Source: Leptospiraceae bacterium (GTDB lineage: Bacteria > Spirochaetota > Leptospiria > Leptospirales > Leptonemataceae). From it: DNA of 64,000 nucleotides. Positions 25,627 through 36,270 of the stretch are shown here, piece after piece. The notes beneath the pieces are model-generated. The model was given only the letters and a program-made list of their open reading frames with translations. It made no database searches and was not told where the DNA came from. The stretch's first letter is position 1. Every line of letters starts with the position of its first letter. Made by a program: the position numbers and the translations under genes. The DNA lies in NCBI GenBank assembly GCA_026418015.1, contig JAOACE010000009.1:1-64000 (forward strand), given 5' to 3'.

Positions 25627-26814
25627 ATGTCAAATCATATTGATGTAGAATACAAATCTTTTAAGTCGAAAATCATTCTATTTTTAAAAGGTTTTTCGAT
25701 GGGGACAGCAGATATTATTCCCGGTGTCTCTGGTGGTACAATTGCACTTATTTCAGGAATTTACGAGCACCTTATACTTGCACTTTCTTCGATAAACCTA
25801 AAAGAAATCCTTCTTTTTTTAAAAAAAATTTTTAAGAGAAATTCGAACATTCAAACAAAGATTCCCATAGTTTTTTTGATTGTATTAGTTTCTGGAATCG
25901 CATCGGGTATTTTAAGTATGTCAAGAATTATTCCTTTTCTAATGGACGAATATCCTTTTTATACTTATTCGCTTTTTTTTGGTCTAATTCTTTTTTCTGT
26001 AACTATTCCTTACAAAAAAATGGATCATGGTACGATAGAATATATTTTGATTACAATCTTTGCTATCTTTACGTTTATCTTAACAGATATAGAACCATAC
26101 AAAGGTTTTTATGTACAACTAGAATTAAACGAACATACTAAAAAAGTTAAGATTGATGATTCGGGGAAATTTCAGTTTGAACTTCCTAATCATTTAGCCA
26201 ACCAAATTACGATGTATATCTTTAAAGATCAAAAAACTTTATTATCGATAACTACAATAGAACCAGATAAAAATATATCGTTAGATTTAGACGAAATTTC
26301 TTTTTTTATGCGAACCAAACAGCAAAAGGATAACATCGAAGTAAAAGGATATATTTCTCATAAAACAGGTTTTTCTTTTTTAGGCTCTATGGTAGGAAAA
26401 TACCTTTGGATATTTTTTGTTGCATCTGTGGCAATTTGTGCGATGATTTTACCTGGGATTTCTGGAGCATACATGTTAGTGCTTTTTGGAGAATATCAAA
26501 ACATCTTAAAAGCATTATACGAAAGACAATTGGATATTATTTTTGTTTTTATTTTAGGAATTGTTGTAGGAATTTTATCTTTTGTTCGATTGTTAAAATA
26601 TTTACTACAAAAATATCATTCTTATACAATGGCAGCATTAACAGGATTTTTGGTAGGTAGCTTAAACAAAATCTACCCAATGAAATACATAGGTCATAAA
26701 CCAGAAGTAAAAGAAATCCTCTTAGCTATATCAATTGCCATTGGAGGTGCATTGTTACTATATCTATTAGAAAAACTTTCGTCTAAGATTGGCGATCCAG
26801 AACCTCCCGTTTAA
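25627..26814 (+). CDS. popT: DUF368 undecaprenyl-phosphate translocase with an inserted soluble domain
   Basis: DUF368/PopT proteins return undecaprenyl phosphate across the inner membrane for reuse in cell-wall synthesis. The two family repeats are seen as GTADIIPGVSGGT near residue 29 and MILPGISGAYM near residue 279, each in a membrane re-entrant region. At 395 residues it is about 100 longer than usual. The excess is a hydrophilic, strand-rich insertion at about 160-255, between central membrane helices. I chose the ATG at the family-typical start; a longer frame would overlap the lipoprotein gene. It converges with the TPM gene by 4 bp. Confidence 0.85.
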   Translation: MSNHIDVEYKSFKSKIILFLKGFSMGTADIIPGVSGGTIALISGIYEHLILALSSINLKEILLFLKKIFKRNSNIQTKIPIVFLIVLVSGIASGILSMSRIIPFLMDEYPFYTYSLFFGLILFSVTIPYKKMDHGTIEYILITIFAIFTFILTDIEPYKGFYVQLELNEHTKKVKIDDSGKFQFELPNHLANQITMYIFKDQKTLLSITTIEPDKNISLDLDEISFFMRTKQQKDNIEVKGYISHKTGFSFLGSMVGKYLWIFFVASVAICAMILPGISGAYMLVLFGEYQNILKALYERQLDIIFVFILGIVVGILSFVRLLKYLLQKYHSYTMAALTGFLVGSLNKIYPMKYIGHKPEVKEILLAISIAIGGALLLYLLEKLSSKIGDPEPPV

Positions 26815-27482
26815 TCTTCTTTTTCTGTTATTTCGTTGGATAATTCATTTACATCATTAACAGCAATTGCAAGACCAGATTTTTGGAGTAATTCTCCACA
26901 CTTTTCGATTGCTTGTTCTATTCCTAATGCAACATCATGATTTTTTATTCCGTTGATAACGAGATTTACAACTTCTTCCCAATCCTTTTGAGTTACATGT
27001 TGATTGATTCCAGCATCACCCAAAACAACTACTCTATGTTCAAAATAACTAATAAAAATCAAAACACCCGTTCTATTACTTGTTGCAAAAACCTCTTTTT
27101 CCAAAAAAGCTTCTTTTGCACGTGCATAAACCCTTTCGTTAAGCAATTGCTTCCCTGCGAAGAATCTTCGAACAAAAGGGATATAACAAATCACAAAACC
27201 GAATATTGTAAACATCAAGGTAAAAGATATTACAACTGGTAGAGTAAGAAACTTATCCCAAATAGACCATTCTGGGATATGTCCTATTGTTTGTAATTCG
27301 TAAATAGTAAAAAAAATTAATAAAGAAATTATATTAAAGGTTAAAGCAGATTTTAAAAATGCTTCCCAATAAAAATCCGAACGTTTAACGATGTATGGTA
27401 CTATTTCTCCCGATGTTTTTTTTTCCGCATCTTCCACAGCACGTTGAATTCTTTCTTTTTGTTCCTGTGTTAGTAGATTCAT
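26811..27482 (-). CDS. TPM-domain membrane protein
   Basis: A 223-residue protein with a TPM (YgcG/Psb32) domain split around two membrane helices: N-terminal KTSGEIVPYIVKRS near residue 22, helices at about 41-62 and 76-101, then LIFISYFEHRVVVLGDAGI near residue 145. TPM proteins in photosynthetic organisms support photosystem II repair; in other bacteria their role is unknown. It starts 23 nt after the stop of the upstream 7TM receptor gene on the same strand only if read backward, so it lies downstream in transcription order after its own start; operon membership is uncertain. Confidence 0.82.
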   Translation of the reverse strand: MNLLTQEQKERIQRAVEDAEKKTSGEIVPYIVKRSDFYWEAFLKSALTFNIISLLIFFTIYELQTIGHIPEWSIWDKFLTLPVVISFTLMFTIFGFVICYIPFVRRFFAGKQLLNERVYARAKEAFLEKEVFATSNRTGVLIFISYFEHRVVVLGDAGINQHVTQKDWEEVVNLVINGIKNHDVALGIEQAIEKCGELLQKSGLAIAVNDVNELSNEITEKED

Positions 27483-27505
27483 AGTTCTATAAATATTTAT
27501 AAAAA

Positions 27506-29980
27506 CTAACTGTCAATCCAATTAGAAAAAACTTTTTTATGCTCTTCGCTTAGCAATTTACCATAACCTTGAATGTCCGAATAAGAAATATGTTCTGCCA
27601 ACCATTTGGACAAATAATCCGAGAATTTTATTAACAATTCTGGAGGATTTTCTTTATCTTGAAATTGATTTTTAAAATATTCTATAGAAGTAAAAAAGGC
27701 TTTATGTTCGTTAATATGCTCTTCTAATTGCTGATAGTTCATGAACTTCATCAAACATTCTTCTGTTGAAAAATGAACCTTAGCATAAATTTCTAAAAGA
27801 TGGAATAAATCCATGATTTTTTCACTATCGATAAGTTGGATCTCTAAAATAATTTGAATCAATTGTTGATGATGAAAATCGATCAAAGGATGACCAACAA
27901 CATATTTAAAATAAGTTTTATCGATTAAAGAATCTTTCAATGGACTTCTTTGATTTAAATCCAAAAAGATTTGATTTAAATAATACAAATAAACCAAATC
28001 TTCTGTTGTATTGTATAAACGATAAAAAATTTCGAAGGAATGATAAAAATGTTTTTGATTATATTCTTTTATTGCTTGATTGTACAATTCTTTATGATTA
28101 TTTTTCAACACCTTGATTTCTTGAGGTTCATTTCCATAATATTCCCAAATGTTGATATATTGATTGTTGTAAAAAAGAGATTTTATAAATCGTAATTCAC
28201 CGAGTTTTTTTAAAAGAGAATATTTTTCTATAATAGATTCTGTTAGAATAAATTTTATGTTCAAACTTTTAGAAAAAAGAAAAATTTTATTGAGCAATTC
28301 ATTGTTCGAAATAAAAATATTAAAAGTAAATTGATTTTTTAGGTTCATTGGATCGAAAAATACCCAATCGTTATCAATGACACAACAATATTCATTTTCT
28401 TTGGGAAATAAAATCATCATTAAATTAGAAAGATCTTCTAAGTAATTTAGAAGATCAAAATGATCTTCCGAAAACAAAAATGTTAACTTTTCGCTATCGT
28501 ATTTTTCTAAAACACCTTCGTATTTTGCGGATAATGCAATGATTTGTTGAATTTTATCATTAACAGAAGTTGAAATATTTTTTGTTAAATAGATTTGAAC
28601 AATGGTAATTCTTTTTTTAATAGTTTTTGAAGGAATTTTTTCTAAATCCTCCGATATACCTAAAAGTCGAATTAAACTTAAAGGAAAGAACTTTTTTAAA
28701 AACATGTTTTCTTGTTTTAGATTATTTATAAATAGTTTAAAATTTATAAAAGATATTTCGAAGATACGACTAATCATAAAAGAATGTAGCAGAATAAATA
28801 AAAAGAGACCAAACGAAGAAATATAAGCAGTTTGAATGATACTTCTGGCATGAAGGATATCGTTAATCACACTAAAATATAAAATTAAACCACCAATAAA
28901 AGATTCTAATGCACCAGATACTTTTTTGATTGTATTAAAAAATACCAAATATGTTAGATAAGTAATAATAAAAATCAAAAAAATTTCATAATAAATTAAG
29001 TGGGAAGTAAATAAAATTGTGCTGCCAAAAATAGTTTCTAAAAAGAAATATATAGTTCCAACCACTGTTATCCATAGAATTTTAGGATTCCAAGAATACT
29101 CAAAAGATGATAAAAAAAATAAAGTTGCAAAAAGTAAACCAAGTATGTGGGTCCAATATTCAATTCTTACAAACAAAAACCAATTGATGTAGCTTTCGGG
29201 AATAATACGATAAATCAAATAATTGTTTACGAAAAGAACTCTTACAGCTAACAAAAAACAAAAAATAGAAAAATAGAGAATGCTTAAACTTTGTTTTGTA
29301 ACATATGATGTTCTATGTTCGTCTTTATAATTTAAAATTGACTTCTGAAAAAATAAACCTAAATGAAACAATGCCATAATCAATATGGCACCAAACAAAG
29401 ACAGATCAAAAAATAAATTTTTATAGAATAGATTCAATATTTCTCTTTCTAACCCAAAAGAAAGATTGTACCATAAACCTCCTGATTTGTGATAAAAATT
29501 CGAAACATGGATCAAAATGTGTTGTTCTAATCGATCTGCTTTCCATAAAAAAAATCGACTACCATACAAGGGTATCTGTTCGTTTTTAGAAGGAGCTACT
29601 TTACCAACCTCCTCGACTAATTGTCCATTGATAAAAATTTTATAAGATGTTCCAATAGTGGGAATATACAAACCAATGTTGCGATTGATCCAATGTTCGG
29701 GAATTTTTATTTTTACATAATATGTTGCAAATCCTTGACCTGATTGTTGTGCATTACAGGGAATCCAATTATGGGGAACAAAGCAATAATCTTTTTTTTC
29801 TATTTTTTGTATATCTTCTAAAGAATAAAATTTTTCCCAGTAGAATTCCCAATTTCCTTTTAAGTTTACAAGAGAAGAATCTTTGATTTCTAAAAATCCA
29901 TTTACAACATTTTCGGAAAATATATAATTACTAAAACAAAAAAACAATATAACGAAAAAAAATCTTCTTTTTTTGAACAT
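27506..29980 (-). CDS. 7TM receptor with degenerate cyclase-like and hemerythrin domains
   Basis: The 824-residue protein has a signal peptide (1-22), an extracellular 7TMR-DISM-type beta domain (about 25-180), seven or so membrane helices (about 185-410), and a cytoplasmic region at about 455-615. That region looks like a class III nucleotide cyclase that has lost its metal Asp and GD motifs, and is followed by a helical repeat. The C-terminus (about 695-805) is a bacteriohemerythrin domain with all seven diiron ligands: H704, H736, E740, H755, H759, H797 and D802. It probably senses oxygen, NO or redox state together with an external ligand. The output partner is unknown. Confidence 0.85.
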   Translation of the reverse strand: MFKKRRFFFVILFFCFSNYIFSENVVNGFLEIKDSSLVNLKGNWEFYWEKFYSLEDIQKIEKKDYCFVPHNWIPCNAQQSGQGFATYYVKIKIPEHWINRNIGLYIPTIGTSYKIFINGQLVEEVGKVAPSKNEQIPLYGSRFFLWKADRLEQHILIHVSNFYHKSGGLWYNLSFGLEREILNLFYKNLFFDLSLFGAILIMALFHLGLFFQKSILNYKDEHRTSYVTKQSLSILYFSIFCFLLAVRVLFVNNYLIYRIIPESYINWFLFVRIEYWTHILGLLFATLFFLSSFEYSWNPKILWITVVGTIYFFLETIFGSTILFTSHLIYYEIFLIFIITYLTYLVFFNTIKKVSGALESFIGGLILYFSVINDILHARSIIQTAYISSFGLFLFILLHSFMISRIFEISFINFKLFINNLKQENMFLKKFFPLSLIRLLGISEDLEKIPSKTIKKRITIVQIYLTKNISTSVNDKIQQIIALSAKYEGVLEKYDSEKLTFLFSEDHFDLLNYLEDLSNLMMILFPKENEYCCVIDNDWVFFDPMNLKNQFTFNIFISNNELLNKIFLFSKSLNIKFILTESIIEKYSLLKKLGELRFIKSLFYNNQYINIWEYYGNEPQEIKVLKNNHKELYNQAIKEYNQKHFYHSFEIFYRLYNTTEDLVYLYYLNQIFLDLNQRSPLKDSLIDKTYFKYVVGHPLIDFHHQQLIQIILEIQLIDSEKIMDLFHLLEIYAKVHFSTEECLMKFMNYQQLEEHINEHKAFFTSIEYFKNQFQDKENPPELLIKFSDYLSKWLAEHISYSDIQGYGKLLSEEHKKVFSNWIDS

Positions 29981-30070
29981 GCGATATTGTTTATAAAATA
30001 TAATAGTTTATTAAAATCAATAATTTTATTATTTTCTTTAAAATAAAGAAAAAAAAATTGTTCAAAAAAT

Positions 30071-31891
30071 ATGAAGGACTTATCTTTAATCCGAAATTTT
30101 AGCATCATAGCACACATTGATCATGGTAAATCTACATTAGCTGACCGGCTATTAGAACTTGCAAAGGTGATAGACGAAAGAACCAAAAAAGATCAAATCT
30201 TAGATAGCATGGATATAGAAAGAGAACGAGGGATTACGATTAAATCCAATTCCGCAACGTTTGATTATTTCGCAAAAGATGGGAAAACTTATACCTATAA
30301 TCTAATCGACACACCAGGACATGTGGATTTTACTTACGAGGTTTCTCGCTCCTTAGCTGCTTGCGAAGGCGTTTTATTAGTCATTGATGCAACACAAGGC
30401 ATCGAAGCACAAACATTAGCAAATTATTATCTAGCCATCGAGCATGATTTAGCTATTATACCCATCATCAACAAAATTGATTTACCAGCAGCAGATATCG
30501 AACGCTGTTTAGAACAAATTGATCACACACTTGGATTAGATCCAACTTTGGCAATACCTATCTCCGCGAAAACAGGACAAAACGTAGAATTAGTCTTCGA
30601 AGCAATTCGCGAGCATATTCCACCTCCCAAAGGGGACATAAACGCTCCGTTAAAGGCATTAATTCACGATTCTTTTTATAATTCTTACTATGGTGCTGTT
30701 ATGAAGGTTCGTATCTTCGATGGAGTAGTAAAAAAAGGAGATAAGATTCTACTGATGAGTAACAAGAAAACCTTTGTAGTTACGGAATTAGGAATACAAC
30801 AAATCAAAATGGTTGCAAAAGATTCTCTCCAAGCCGGAGAAGTAGGTTATATTATCGCGGGAATTAAGTCCGTAGAAGATACTCGTGTAGGGGATACCGT
30901 TACATTAGCAGATCATCCAGCAGATAAGCCATTACCCGGTTATAAAGAGATCAAACCCATGGTATTTGCTGGTCTTTTTCCCATCAATAACGAAGATTAT
31001 GAATTCCTAAAAGAAGCCATAGCAAAACTAAAATTAAACGACGCATCGTTGGTTTATGAACCAGAAAGTTCTGCCGCATTAGGTCATGGATTTCGCGTAG
31101 GTTATTTAGGTTTATTACATATGGAAGTAATTCAAGAACGATTAGAACGCGAGTTTGGGTTAGAATTGATTCATACTGCGCCCTCTGTAAAATATCGACT
31201 AACATTAACCGACGGAACAATTTGCGAAATATCTAACCCAGCAGAATGGCCAGATCCAGTAAAAATAGCTGTAAATGAAGAACCTTATGCTAAGGTCAAC
31301 ATCATTACCCCACAAGAATATATTGGAAATATCATTACATTGTTACAAGAAAAACGCGGTATTCAAGAAAACATCATTTATTTAGACGAAACAAAAGTAC
31401 AAATTATTTATCAATTACCCTTATCAGAACTGATTTTCGAATTTTATGACCGATTAAAAAGTACTTCGCGAGGTTATGCATCCCTGGATTACGAACTAAT
31501 CGGATATAAAGAATCAGATTTAGTTAAAGTAGACATCATGGTTAATGGTGAACCAGTCGATGCATTAGCAATGATTACACATCGATCAAAAGCATACGAA
31601 AGGGCAAAAAGCGTCATCGAAAAATTAAAACACCTAATTCCTAAACATCAATTTCAGATTCCTTTACAAGCAGCCATCGGTTCTAAAATTATTGCACGAG
31701 AAAATATTTCTGCATTAAGAAAAAATGTATTAGCTAAATGTTATGGTGGTGATATAACGCGTAAGAAAAAACTACTCGAAAAACAAAAAGAAGGGAAAAA
31801 ACGAATGAAGATGATTGGTTCTGTGGAAATTCCCCAAGAAGCATTTTTAGCCTTATTAAAATCCGACATCAATGAAAGTTCAAAAAAATAA
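30071..31891 (+). CDS. lepA: elongation factor 4 (back-translocating GTPase LepA)
   Basis: LepA binds the ribosome and aids translation under stress and 30S assembly. G-motifs are intact: AHIDHGKST (P-loop), the switch [17 protein letters not shown] and NKIDLPAAD. The C-terminal LepA-specific domain has [25 protein letters not shown]. Length 606 is typical. It is divergent from the 7TM receptor gene. The start lacks a Shine-Dalgarno but matches the family N-terminus. Confidence 0.97.
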   Translation: MKDLSLIRNFSIIAHIDHGKSTLADRLLELAKVIDERTKKDQILDSMDIERERGITIKSNSATFDYFAKDGKTYTYNLIDTPGHVDFTYEVSRSLAACEGVLLVIDATQGIEAQTLANYYLAIEHDLAIIPIINKIDLPAADIERCLEQIDHTLGLDPTLAIPISAKTGQNVELVFEAIREHIPPPKGDINAPLKALIHDSFYNSYYGAVMKVRIFDGVVKKGDKILLMSNKKTFVVTELGIQQIKMVAKDSLQAGEVGYIIAGIKSVEDTRVGDTVTLADHPADKPLPGYKEIKPMVFAGLFPINNEDYEFLKEAIAKLKLNDASLVYEPESSAALGHGFRVGYLGLLHMEVIQERLEREFGLELIHTAPSVKYRLTLTDGTICEISNPAEWPDPVKIAVNEEPYAKVNIITPQEYIGNIITLLQEKRGIQENIIYLDETKVQIIYQLPLSELIFEFYDRLKSTSRGYASLDYELIGYKESDLVKVDIMVNGEPVDALAMITHRSKAYERAKSVIEKLKHLIPKHQFQIPLQAAIGSKIIARENISALRKNVLAKCYGGDITRKKKLLEKQKEGKKRMKMIGSVEIPQEAFLALLKSDINESSKK

Positions 31892-32007
31892 AAAGACTAT
31901 AAAAAAATTAATAATTAAACGATTTTTTTTATTGACTACAAACATGAAATTATTTTTTTGTACATAAAATATTTGTTTAACATCTAATTAAAAATCGAGG
32001 TGTCGCT

Positions 32008-33132
32008 ATGGGTAAAAACAAAAACGAAAAAAGTGAAAAAAAACGATACTTTATCAGCGAAGTATTTGGAGAAAGAAAATTTCTCTTACTTCGAGAATAT
32101 GCAAATCGTAAAGGATTGGTGTATGTAGATGAATTAGAAAACCACATAGATAGTATCAAAAACATTCGTGGTATTGGTCAGAAGAAATTAGAAATCATCT
32201 TAGAAAAGATTAAGAATCCAGAAATTCCTACACGTGTAGAGCCTATTCAGTTAAAAGAAATCGAATGGGAAACTCCCATCGAAATTGTATTTAGAGGTTC
32301 TTATCATGCATTGATTGAATATTGCCATAAAACAAAAAGAACAAAACTAAAAGATCTAAAAACATTAACGCTAGAAGAAATTCGATCCATCAATTGGCCT
32401 GGTAATGCAATCTATAAATCCTTTCTAAAAAAATTAGAAAAATTCGGCATAAAACCACAAGAAATAAAAGAACCATTAGATTTAGAAAAACATTCTATGG
32501 GTGTTTTAACAGATGATGTAAAATTAAACAAAGCATATCAAAATGCTCATGTCTCTAACTTAAAAGAATTCTTACAACTAGGTAGAGAAGGACGATTAGC
32601 AATAAAAAATTATGGTGAAATTAGTGAAAACTTATTAAGAGAATTATTAAAAGAACATGGTATAAATATCGACGATTACGAAAATCAATATCTGAATAAA
32701 TTTCCCAACAGAAATTTAGATCTTAAAATGGACGAGATTTTACCAAAAATGAAGGAATTCTTAACACAAAGGGAATATTATATTATTACAAACAGAGCAC
32801 TCGAAAAGAAAACCTTAGAAAGTGTAGGTTCCGAATTAGACTTAACAAGAGAAAGAATTCGTCAAATCGAGAAAAAAGCTGTAATAAGATCCAACATTTA
32901 TATTGGACCAGTAATACAAAAATATGCAGAAGAAGTTTATAAAATGGTGAAAGAAAATGGTGGAAAGATGAAGTTATCTCAATTGTGCAAAACTCTAAAA
33001 TGCAAACCTGATAGCGTAAATTTAGTGACTTATTTAGCAGGTTATCGCGATCTTCGAACAGAAGATGATTTGATTTTTATTGATTTAACACGAACCAGAG
33101 TTTGGAACGCTCCTACCTACGATTTTGCATAA
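32008..33132 (+). CDS. putative transcription factor: helix-hairpin-helix/alpha-CTD-like repeats plus sigma-70 region 4
   Basis: A basic 374-residue protein. Residues about 46-66 contain a helix-hairpin-helix (IKNIRGIGQKKLEIIL). Two further segments at about 95-148 and 177-220 resemble RNA polymerase alpha C-terminal or HhH modules. Residues about 250-293 match sigma-70 region 4.2 (TLESVGSELDLTRERIRQIEKKA), which binds -35 elements. No region 2 is visible, so it cannot be a complete sigma factor. A C-terminal winged-helix-like tail follows. GAGGTG lies ahead of the ATG. It might be an RNA-polymerase-associated regulator; targets unknown. The next gene overlaps or closely follows. Confidence 0.75.
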   Translation: MGKNKNEKSEKKRYFISEVFGERKFLLLREYANRKGLVYVDELENHIDSIKNIRGIGQKKLEIILEKIKNPEIPTRVEPIQLKEIEWETPIEIVFRGSYHALIEYCHKTKRTKLKDLKTLTLEEIRSINWPGNAIYKSFLKKLEKFGIKPQEIKEPLDLEKHSMGVLTDDVKLNKAYQNAHVSNLKEFLQLGREGRLAIKNYGEISENLLRELLKEHGINIDDYENQYLNKFPNRNLDLKMDEILPKMKEFLTQREYYIITNRALEKKTLESVGSELDLTRERIRQIEKKAVIRSNIYIGPVIQKYAEEVYKMVKENGGKMKLSQLCKTLKCKPDSVNLVTYLAGYRDLRTEDDLIFIDLTRTRVWNAPTYDFA

Positions 33133-33145
33133 TAAAACTTTTTCT

Positions 33146-34006
33146 ATGAAGGGAAATAAAGGGATTATTGTTTTAATCCCTTTATTCTTTCTTTTTTGCC
33201 ATTCGCCTTATAAATTCTTACTACGCGAATTTAAAATCGACTCACCAGAACAAGAGCAGTCGAGTAATATCTTTTTGTATTCCAATCAAGAAAATTCCTG
33301 TTTTGAATACGAAATCATGATCAATACACCACTAGCATATCCCTTTTTACCATCTTCTGAACGGTTTTATTTTGACTACGACAACAAAAACCTGATGCTT
33401 CAAAATTATTTTTTATGGGTCAGGGTTTATATAAAAAATAAAATTGATAAACCCATATCCATCGATATAAATCATTTTATGATAAAACAATCGAACAATC
33501 GATTTAAGCCAATGAGTATTTCGGAACTTGTAATTCAACATCCCCTATACTTGAACAACATTCCTCTTTTTTGGTACACCCTACCCAAGGAACCAATCCT
33601 ATATTTTAATCCTTCGTCGGACTGGTTAAAAAGTTTTTATTATAAACCTTTTAACATTCAAGACAGAGAGTATAAACTAAAATATTATCAAAACTATTTT
33701 GATTCTTACTCTAAAATTTTGTTAGAACCACAAAAAGAAATCTTGTTCTTTTTGATGTTTACCCCATTAAGAGAAAGTGATATCACCTATCATTTTTTCT
33801 ACGAGAATAAGCAATGTGGTTTCGAAATTCCTTTTACATACAAAATAGTTATAAAAGAAAAGCCCTTAAATATTTTTGACGAAGAAAAATATTTAAAAAA
33901 TATTTTGAATCAATTAGAAAAAAGAAATATGGCATGGCAAGAAGAGCTAAAAGAACGATTAAAAAAACACGATTTTAAAGAATTAGAAAGATTCAAATTT
34001 TTTTAA
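33146..34006 (+). CDS. hypothetical lipoprotein
   Basis: From the chosen ATG the protein has 286 residues with a hydrophobic signal and a lipobox-like FLFC (Cys near residue 18), so it is probably lipid-anchored. An ATG seven codons earlier would overlap the preceding regulator gene by 8 nt. The mature part is rich in aromatic residues and looks beta-rich, with a charged C-terminal helix (about 245-285). No family is recognised. It converges, 2 nt apart, with the large membrane protein gene. Confidence 0.7.
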   Translation: MKGNKGIIVLIPLFFLFCHSPYKFLLREFKIDSPEQEQSSNIFLYSNQENSCFEYEIMINTPLAYPFLPSSERFYFDYDNKNLMLQNYFLWVRVYIKNKIDKPISIDINHFMIKQSNNRFKPMSISELVIQHPLYLNNIPLFWYTLPKEPILYFNPSSDWLKSFYYKPFNIQDREYKLKYYQNYFDSYSKILLEPQKEILFFLMFTPLRESDITYHFFYENKQCGFEIPFTYKIVIKEKPLNIFDEEKYLKNILNQLEKRNMAWQEELKERLKKHDFKELERFKFF

Positions 34007-34008
34007 GC

Positions 34009-36270
34009 TTACTCTGCCCTACAAAATTCTTTTTTATATATAGCGATATTTCTTAACAAGAATTCAGAATAATTTTTAGAAAAAGCAAATAAAAAATTTC
34101 GTGATGTTTTTTTTAAGGGAAGGTATAAAAGATTTTCTTTAGGAAGTATATTGTAGGTTTCTTTAAAGAGATCGCCTTGACTATTTTTTATGTATAGAGT
34201 AATTTCTTGATTTTGATCAAGAGGGTTAAAAACCTCGATTTTTAAACAATAGAGATCATTTTTATTAGTAAAAAAATAATAAGAAAATAATAAATCTCCT
34301 TCGGGAGAATCCTGATTTTGATTGATTCTTAAAAAAAGTGGGATTAAATCTTTATGTTTTTGTACCATTTCTTTATCGATTCTTAAAGATTGATTTTCTT
34401 TTTCGTCTTGTCTAAAATACAAAGAACACATCTTATAACCAGGATAAATTACCTCGTTAAAATACAATGGTTTCGATCGATAATAGATTTTATGTAAGAA
34501 CAATGGATCGTCTATTTTCCAAACATTTCTTTCTACATCTTTATGATGATATTTTCTTTCGTGAGTATCACAATACCAATCCCCCAATAAATTTAAAGAT
34601 AGATTTCCATAAAATTGAATTATCACACTGATAATTACAAAAATATTAAAAATATAGAACCATTTTTTATTAGAAATTTTCTCGATAGCAATCACTAATA
34701 GAATAAAAAAATAAACTAGTACATCGGTAAGCATCCTTGTGCCATAATTATACATACCTGTCCATTGTTGATTAAAAGAATAAAAAATTAGATAAATCAA
34801 AATACAAAAAAACGAACTATATAACAATAATTGTATATTGGGAGAAGTTACTTCGTTTTTACTTTTAAATTTATCGTAAAAAAAATACAATAAAGCAATG
34901 AGTATATAGGGATGGAATACAAAAAAACCATAGTTGGGAGAAAATAACAAACCCAAAAGGTTCCAGAAGAATTTATCGAATACAAAAATCACATCTGTGC
35001 TATTTTGATTACTTACCGTCCTTCCATAACCACCTAAGGGATGATCATAAATAGAAAGATTCAATGTAGCCATAGGAATGATCATCAAAAATGCACCTAA
35101 TAACACCAGACTAATAGCATGAACCAAAGATTTTAAATGATTCTTTTTTATTATAAGAAAATTTATTATTAAAAAAAATAAATTTAATATAATACTTATA
35201 AAGATGGTTGTTGGTCTTATATAAAATAATAATCCTTCCAATAATCCAATTATAAACAAAGATTTTTGATTTTCTTTTTGGAAATATTTTATCCATATTA
35301 ATAATAATAGAATGTTAAAAAATTCAATAAATGTATGTTGCCAAAGATTATTCGCAGAAATACTAAAATGAATACTTGCTAAACTATAAATTCCAGTATA
35401 ATAAAGTGCTTTGACTTTTTTGATTGGAAATTTTAATAATAATAGATAGAATAAATATGAGGTAAAAACAGCAATCAAACTTGCATTGATACGTTCTACT
35501 TGATGTGGTTCAAAGTAGGATAAAACCCAACCAGAAGTACTATTTATGTATATATAGGGATAATTTAAAGAAGCAATGGGCAGCCCTAAAAGTTTTTCTG
35601 CAAGAAAAATCAAAAAATGCAAAAAACCCGGTAATAAAGGAAATACAGGATAAGAATTTTTATCTTTACCCAAGAGATATTTTCCACCAGGATGATATAA
35701 TTCTATATGATCTTTATTAATATATCGCGAATTGTCTAATTCGTTTATATTGATATCTTTTTCGTAAAGCACAGAATAAGGAAGAAATTTTGTGTAATAA
35801 GTATCAAAGGTACTTAGAGGAAATGATAAAAACAAATAAATAAAGAAAATGCAAAAGAAAAAGGTTAAAATAAAGATTGAGTAAAAATAACGAATCTTTG
35901 TGTGTAATTTGAATTTTTTTAATATAAATAAAATTCCTAAAATCAATAAAGTAGAAAATAAATATAAAAGTTTTATATCTTTTAGATAAATAGCCTCGTA
36001 ATTGATTTCGAAATGAATTTTTATATACAGAAAATTACTAACAATAAAGGCAAAATAAAAAAGCAAAATATAGATGAAGAATCGTTTTTTAAAATTTTTA
36101 AAAAAGTAAAATTTATAAAAATAAATAACATAAAAAAATATGATTACAATGAAACCAATTTTATTGATTATATCAAATCGATTGAAATATAAAAGTAAAT
36201 TAATGATATAAAAAAACAATATAAAAAAGAAAACGAATTCATATTTTTTAAAAAAACGCTCTATTAACAT
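34009..36270 (-). CDS. polytopic membrane protein, probable GT-C glycosyltransferase
   Basis: A 753-residue protein with about 12 or more membrane helices in the first 560 residues and a soluble C-terminal domain. An early extracytoplasmic loop contains STFDTYYTKF followed by a large loop (about 160-225), the layout of GT-C enzymes, which use lipid-linked sugars and place an acidic residue in the first loop. A YGTRMLTDV stretch near residue 510 recurs in similar membrane proteins. It probably adds a sugar to an envelope polymer or lipid. Substrate unknown; the assignment is by architecture. Confidence 0.6.
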   Translation of the reverse strand: MLIERFFKKYEFVFFFILFFYIINLLLYFNRFDIINKIGFIVIIFFYVIYFYKFYFFKNFKKRFFIYILLFYFAFIVSNFLYIKIHFEINYEAIYLKDIKLLYLFSTLLILGILFILKKFKLHTKIRYFYSIFILTFFFCIFFIYLFLSFPLSTFDTYYTKFLPYSVLYEKDININELDNSRYINKDHIELYHPGGKYLLGKDKNSYPVFPLLPGFLHFLIFLAEKLLGLPIASLNYPYIYINSTSGWVLSYFEPHQVERINASLIAVFTSYLFYLLLLKFPIKKVKALYYTGIYSLASIHFSISANNLWQHTFIEFFNILLLLIWIKYFQKENQKSLFIIGLLEGLLFYIRPTTIFISIILNLFFLIINFLIIKKNHLKSLVHAISLVLLGAFLMIIPMATLNLSIYDHPLGGYGRTVSNQNSTDVIFVFDKFFWNLLGLLFSPNYGFFVFHPYILIALLYFFYDKFKSKNEVTSPNIQLLLYSSFFCILIYLIFYSFNQQWTGMYNYGTRMLTDVLVYFFILLVIAIEKISNKKWFYIFNIFVIISVIIQFYGNLSLNLLGDWYCDTHERKYHHKDVERNVWKIDDPLFLHKIYYRSKPLYFNEVIYPGYKMCSLYFRQDEKENQSLRIDKEMVQKHKDLIPLFLRINQNQDSPEGDLLFSYYFFTNKNDLYCLKIEVFNPLDQNQEITLYIKNSQGDLFKETYNILPKENLLYLPLKKTSRNFLFAFSKNYSEFLLRNIAIYKKEFCRAE

